Shown one piece after another: positions 62,479-64,000 of a stretch of 64,000 nucleotides of DNA. A model generated the notes under the pieces. The model was not told where the DNA came from. It was given only the letters and a program-made list of their open reading frames with translations, and ran no database searches. How positions within the stretch are numbered: the stretch's first letter is position 1; every line of letters starts with the position of its first letter. Location: the NCBI GenBank assembly GCA_000227505.4, contig AGIF02000001.1:2624035-2688034 (forward strand), written 5' to 3'. The stretch comes from a gamma proteobacterium HIMB55. Its GTDB lineage: Bacteria; Pseudomonadota; Gammaproteobacteria; Pseudomonadales; Halieaceae. Both the position numbers and the translations under genes were made by a program.

Positions 62479-62867
62479 GCGGCCTCCGATTCGAATTGCT
62501 TAAAACAAATATAGGTGAGGCCAACTAGAAAGAGAGGGCGCATTATTACTGCCGCTTGTCCCAGAGGGTGCTCGGCAACAAATAAGACCGAGTCCAAGAC
62601 CATGTAATCCTCAATAAACATGACCCATGCTAGAGCGGACAGCACGGCCAACGTCATTGCAGTGGAGGCTTTGCTCGCCATAAGCCAGCTGTAAACGGCA
62701 AGTCCTGCAATAACGATCCAAATACGGATGGCTGTAAGGTCTTGAAGCAATGCGACCGACGAGTTAGAGGATGGATCAACTTGGCCGGTTGCCGAAACGA
62801 GCGTGTACAAACCGATCAATAGGGCGGCGTACGAAAAACATACTATTTGAGCGATTATGTAGACCAT
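62475..62867 (-). CDS. Unrecognised membrane protein, four helices
   Basis: 130 residues from the ATG at 62867 (TTG at 62882 is open). About four hydrophobic segments: the N-terminal VYIIAQIVCFSYAALLIGLY, IRIWIVIAGLAVYSWLM, TLAVLSALAWVMFI and AVIMRPLFLVGLTYICF. Not recognised. Translationally coupled to the next membrane gene; the pair may form a hetero-oligomer. Confidence 0.7.
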   Translation of the reverse strand: MVYIIAQIVCFSYAALLIGLYTLVSATGQVDPSSNSSVALLQDLTAIRIWIVIAGLAVYSWLMASKASTAMTLAVLSALAWVMFIEDYMVLDSVLFVAEHPLGQAAVIMRPLFLVGLTYICFKQFESEAA

Positions 62868-62970
62868 TTTTTGCGCCGCCAAACACGATGTTGAGCACTA
62901 TTTCGATGCACTGTCTACTAAAAGCGATGGCCGAGTCAATGCCATTTTATACGCCAAAAAATTGACGCCA

Positions 62971-63135
62971 CTATTGGGTTTTTCGACTGGTCGGATGGCT
63001 CGCAGCAAGTCTCACATCGTCGCCTTCCTGCATGTCTTTTCGCCAAGGAGCACCGAGACATTTTTCCCTGTTCGGGCACTGTTCGGTGCAACCTCTGCAG
63101 GGGAGTGGACGGGGCTGGCTGTTTTGATTGCTCAT
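62971..63135 (-). CDS. Small Cys-rich protein (possible)
   Basis: 54 residues from the ATG at 63135 (open further, to 63219). The run PCRGCTEQCPNREKCLGAPWR has four cysteines in C-x2-C-x3-C-x5-C spacing, which looks like a zinc or iron-sulfur site. Two competing open frames overlap it on either strand, but neither has such a pattern. No strong ribosome site. Family not recognised. Confidence 0.45.
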   Translation of the reverse strand: MSNQNSQPRPLPCRGCTEQCPNREKCLGAPWRKDMQEGDDVRLAASHPTSRKTQ

Positions 63136-63287
63136 GTGTACTTTGCTCAGCAGATCTTTTGGGGCGGTAAGGATTTTTAGTATAGCTTGGCCAGCATTCA
63201 TGGGCGCCGTGCGTTGCATTTTTGCCCCAATTCTTCATCCTGCAATCGCACCTGACTTTCAAACAAGCAAGACGAGAGCTCCCAACT

Positions 63288-63398
63288 ATGTGGCGTAAAT
63301 GGTGGCGTAAATGGTGGCGTAAATGGCTGGATCGTTATCTAAGGCTAGAACTGATAGCGCTCATCATCATTTTTTTGATGGTCTTTGTTCTGCGTTAG
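63288..63398 (+). CDS. 36-residue membrane microprotein with WWRK repeats (possible)
   Basis: ATG 63288 to TAG 63396-63398. The first 13 residues are MWRKWWRKWWRKW, coded by three perfect copies of a 12-bp unit. A short charged stretch (LDRYLRLE) follows, then a hydrophobic helix (LIALIIIFLMVFVLR). The stop shares TTAG with the convergent crotonase gene, as at other real gene ends in this window. The ribosome site is weak (GAGAG). A strongly cationic, Trp-rich face on a membrane helix could bind anionic lipid; function unknown. Confidence 0.5.
   Translation: MWRKWWRKWWRKWLDRYLRLELIALIIIFLMVFVLR
63291..63326 (+). repeat. Three perfect 12-bp tandem repeats
   Basis: TGGCGTAAATGG is repeated three times without change, inside the microprotein frame (codons for Trp-Arg-Lys-Trp). 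The unit keeps the reading frame, so copy number could vary without a frameshift. Confidence 0.9.
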
Positions 63399-64000
63399 CG
63401 TTGCTTACTTGCTCTCGAGCGCAGTTGTGCGAGACGCTCAGCCATAACGCTGTAGTCCACTTCTTGCGCCCAGCGCGTGGAGCGCTCGTCCTCTAGTTTT
63501 AGCGCTTCGCCAAACGGGCTGTCATAACCGTCATCAATGAGTGACTTGTACGCTGTGACCATTGCGGATTCTGATTCGGCAATTTGTTTGGCTATGGCGA
63601 GCGTCTCTGTCATCAGCTCGTCTGCTGGACATACTTTGTTAACCAGCCCAAGTCGGAGCGCATCTTGAGCGGAAACGAAGTTACCCGATAGGCTAAGCTC
63701 TTTTGCTCTGCCGAGACCAATCAGACGCGAGAGTTTTTGGGATAGCCCCCATCCAGGCAATATACCGACGCGAACATGGGTATCAGCGAATCGCGCGTGC
63801 TCACTTGCGTACAAAAAGTCGCAGCCTAGGGCCAGTTCGAATCCACCTGTGACAGCGGCGCCATTGACCGCGCCAATGATAGGTTTTTTACAGCTACGCA
63901 TGGCTACTGATAGCGGCGACTCTGTTCCCAGTCCCTCGTCGGTTAATACACTGCTGTCATCATTCAGCTCTGCCAGGTCTACCCCGGCACAGAAGGCCTT
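63395..64000 (-). CDS. Enoyl-CoA hydratase/isomerase family protein (5' end outside window)
   Basis: Crotonase-fold protein; the frame runs off the window at 64000, so the N-terminus is missing. The visible part starts KAFCAGVDLAEL (oxyanion/CoA site), then GAVNGAAVTGGFELALGCDFLYASEHARFAD and the C-terminal helices. In crotonase the two catalytic Glu residues are in PE(I/L)xxG and LAMEMVLTG; here the first is His (ADTHVRVGILPGWG) and the second is Glu (RAKELSLSG). It may be an isomerase or another crotonase instead of a hydratase. Stop shares TTAG with the microprotein. Confidence 0.88.
   Translation of the reverse strand, partial: KAFCAGVDLAELNDDSSVLTDEGLGTESPLSVAMRSCKKPIIGAVNGAAVTGGFELALGCDFLYASEHARFADTHVRVGILPGWGLSQKLSRLIGLGRAKELSLSGNFVSAQDALRLGLVNKVCPADELMTETLAIAKQIAESESAMVTAYKSLIDDGYDSPFGEALKLEDERSTRWAQEVDYSVMAERLAQLRSRASKQR

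Noticed and set aside
62936-63262. A 108-residue minus-strand frame and a 72-residue plus-strand frame overlapping the Cys-rich gene
   Set aside because: Neither has a conserved pattern; the four-cysteine frame is the only one with a plausible protein feature.

Overview
The window is an ordinary chromosomal stretch of a gammaproteobacterium, gene-dense and mostly housekeeping. Several blocks follow the gene order known from Pseudomonas and Escherichia: mutY/hisBHAF/ctpA-envC-gpmI/yibN-grxC-secB/ntrCB/glnA/typA, parC/ytjB/serB, tatCBA-hisEI-ubiB-ubiJ-ubiE, argS-priA/rpmE, and ponA/aroKB/gltBD/hemE. The split transhydrogenase, an NhaC antiporter and a singlet-oxygen-type ECF sigma/ChrR pair would fit a marine aerobe, perhaps of the OM60/NOR5 (Halieaceae) kind. 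That placement is an inference from gene content; I did not see rRNA or a decisive marker. I found no tRNA, rRNA, CRISPR array, insertion sequence, prophage or plasmid gene.

Layout. 1-3.9 kb: mutY (cut by the window edge) divergent from hisBHAF. 3.9-8.3 kb: gpmI-envC-ctpA operon on the minus strand. 8.4-9.7 kb: rhodanese-grxC-secB. 9.7-14.5 kb: nitrogen-control block ntrC/ntrB/DUF4124 gene/glnA, with a sigma-54 promoter and NtrC-type sites visible. 14.7-23.5 kb: typA, a GNAT gene, parC, a YtjB-like membrane protein, serB, efp and its modifying enzyme epmA. 23.5-30.3 kb: the most unusual part. A five-gene minus-strand operon (FAD oxidoreductase, DUF1365, cyclopropane-synthase family, NhaC antiporter, thioesterase) diverges from an ECF sigma factor and a ChrR anti-sigma factor. 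30.5-33.3 kb: pntAA-pntAB-pntB. 33.5-46.3 kb: SGNH hydrolase, ABC exporter, tatABC, hisIE, ubiquinone genes, DUF971, SPOR protein, argS, priA. 46.4-58.3 kb: rpmE, ponA, aroK, aroB, gltB, gltD, hemE. 58.2-64 kb: cysE, a TrmB-like methyltransferase, an acyltransferase, comF, and a tail of small poorly known genes, including a 36-residue membrane microprotein built on a 12-bp tandem repeat, ending in a partial crotonase gene.

How the parts work together. glnA, ntrBC and gltBD cover ammonia assimilation and its two-component control. The DNA carries NtrC-type sites in front of both glnA and the DUF4124-ntrBC unit, which suggests positive control of glnA and feedback on ntrBC. The sigma/ChrR pair keeps every zinc ligand known from Rhodobacter sphaeroides ChrR and faces lipid-modifying genes, so the block most likely remodels membrane fatty acids after photo-oxidative or related stress. 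The cyclopropane-synthase family protein lacks two of the residues that hold bicarbonate in the E. coli enzyme, so it may make a methylated or furan-type product instead of a cyclopropane. Two clusters usual in Pseudomonas (hslVU and pilMNOPQ) are missing from their customary positions.
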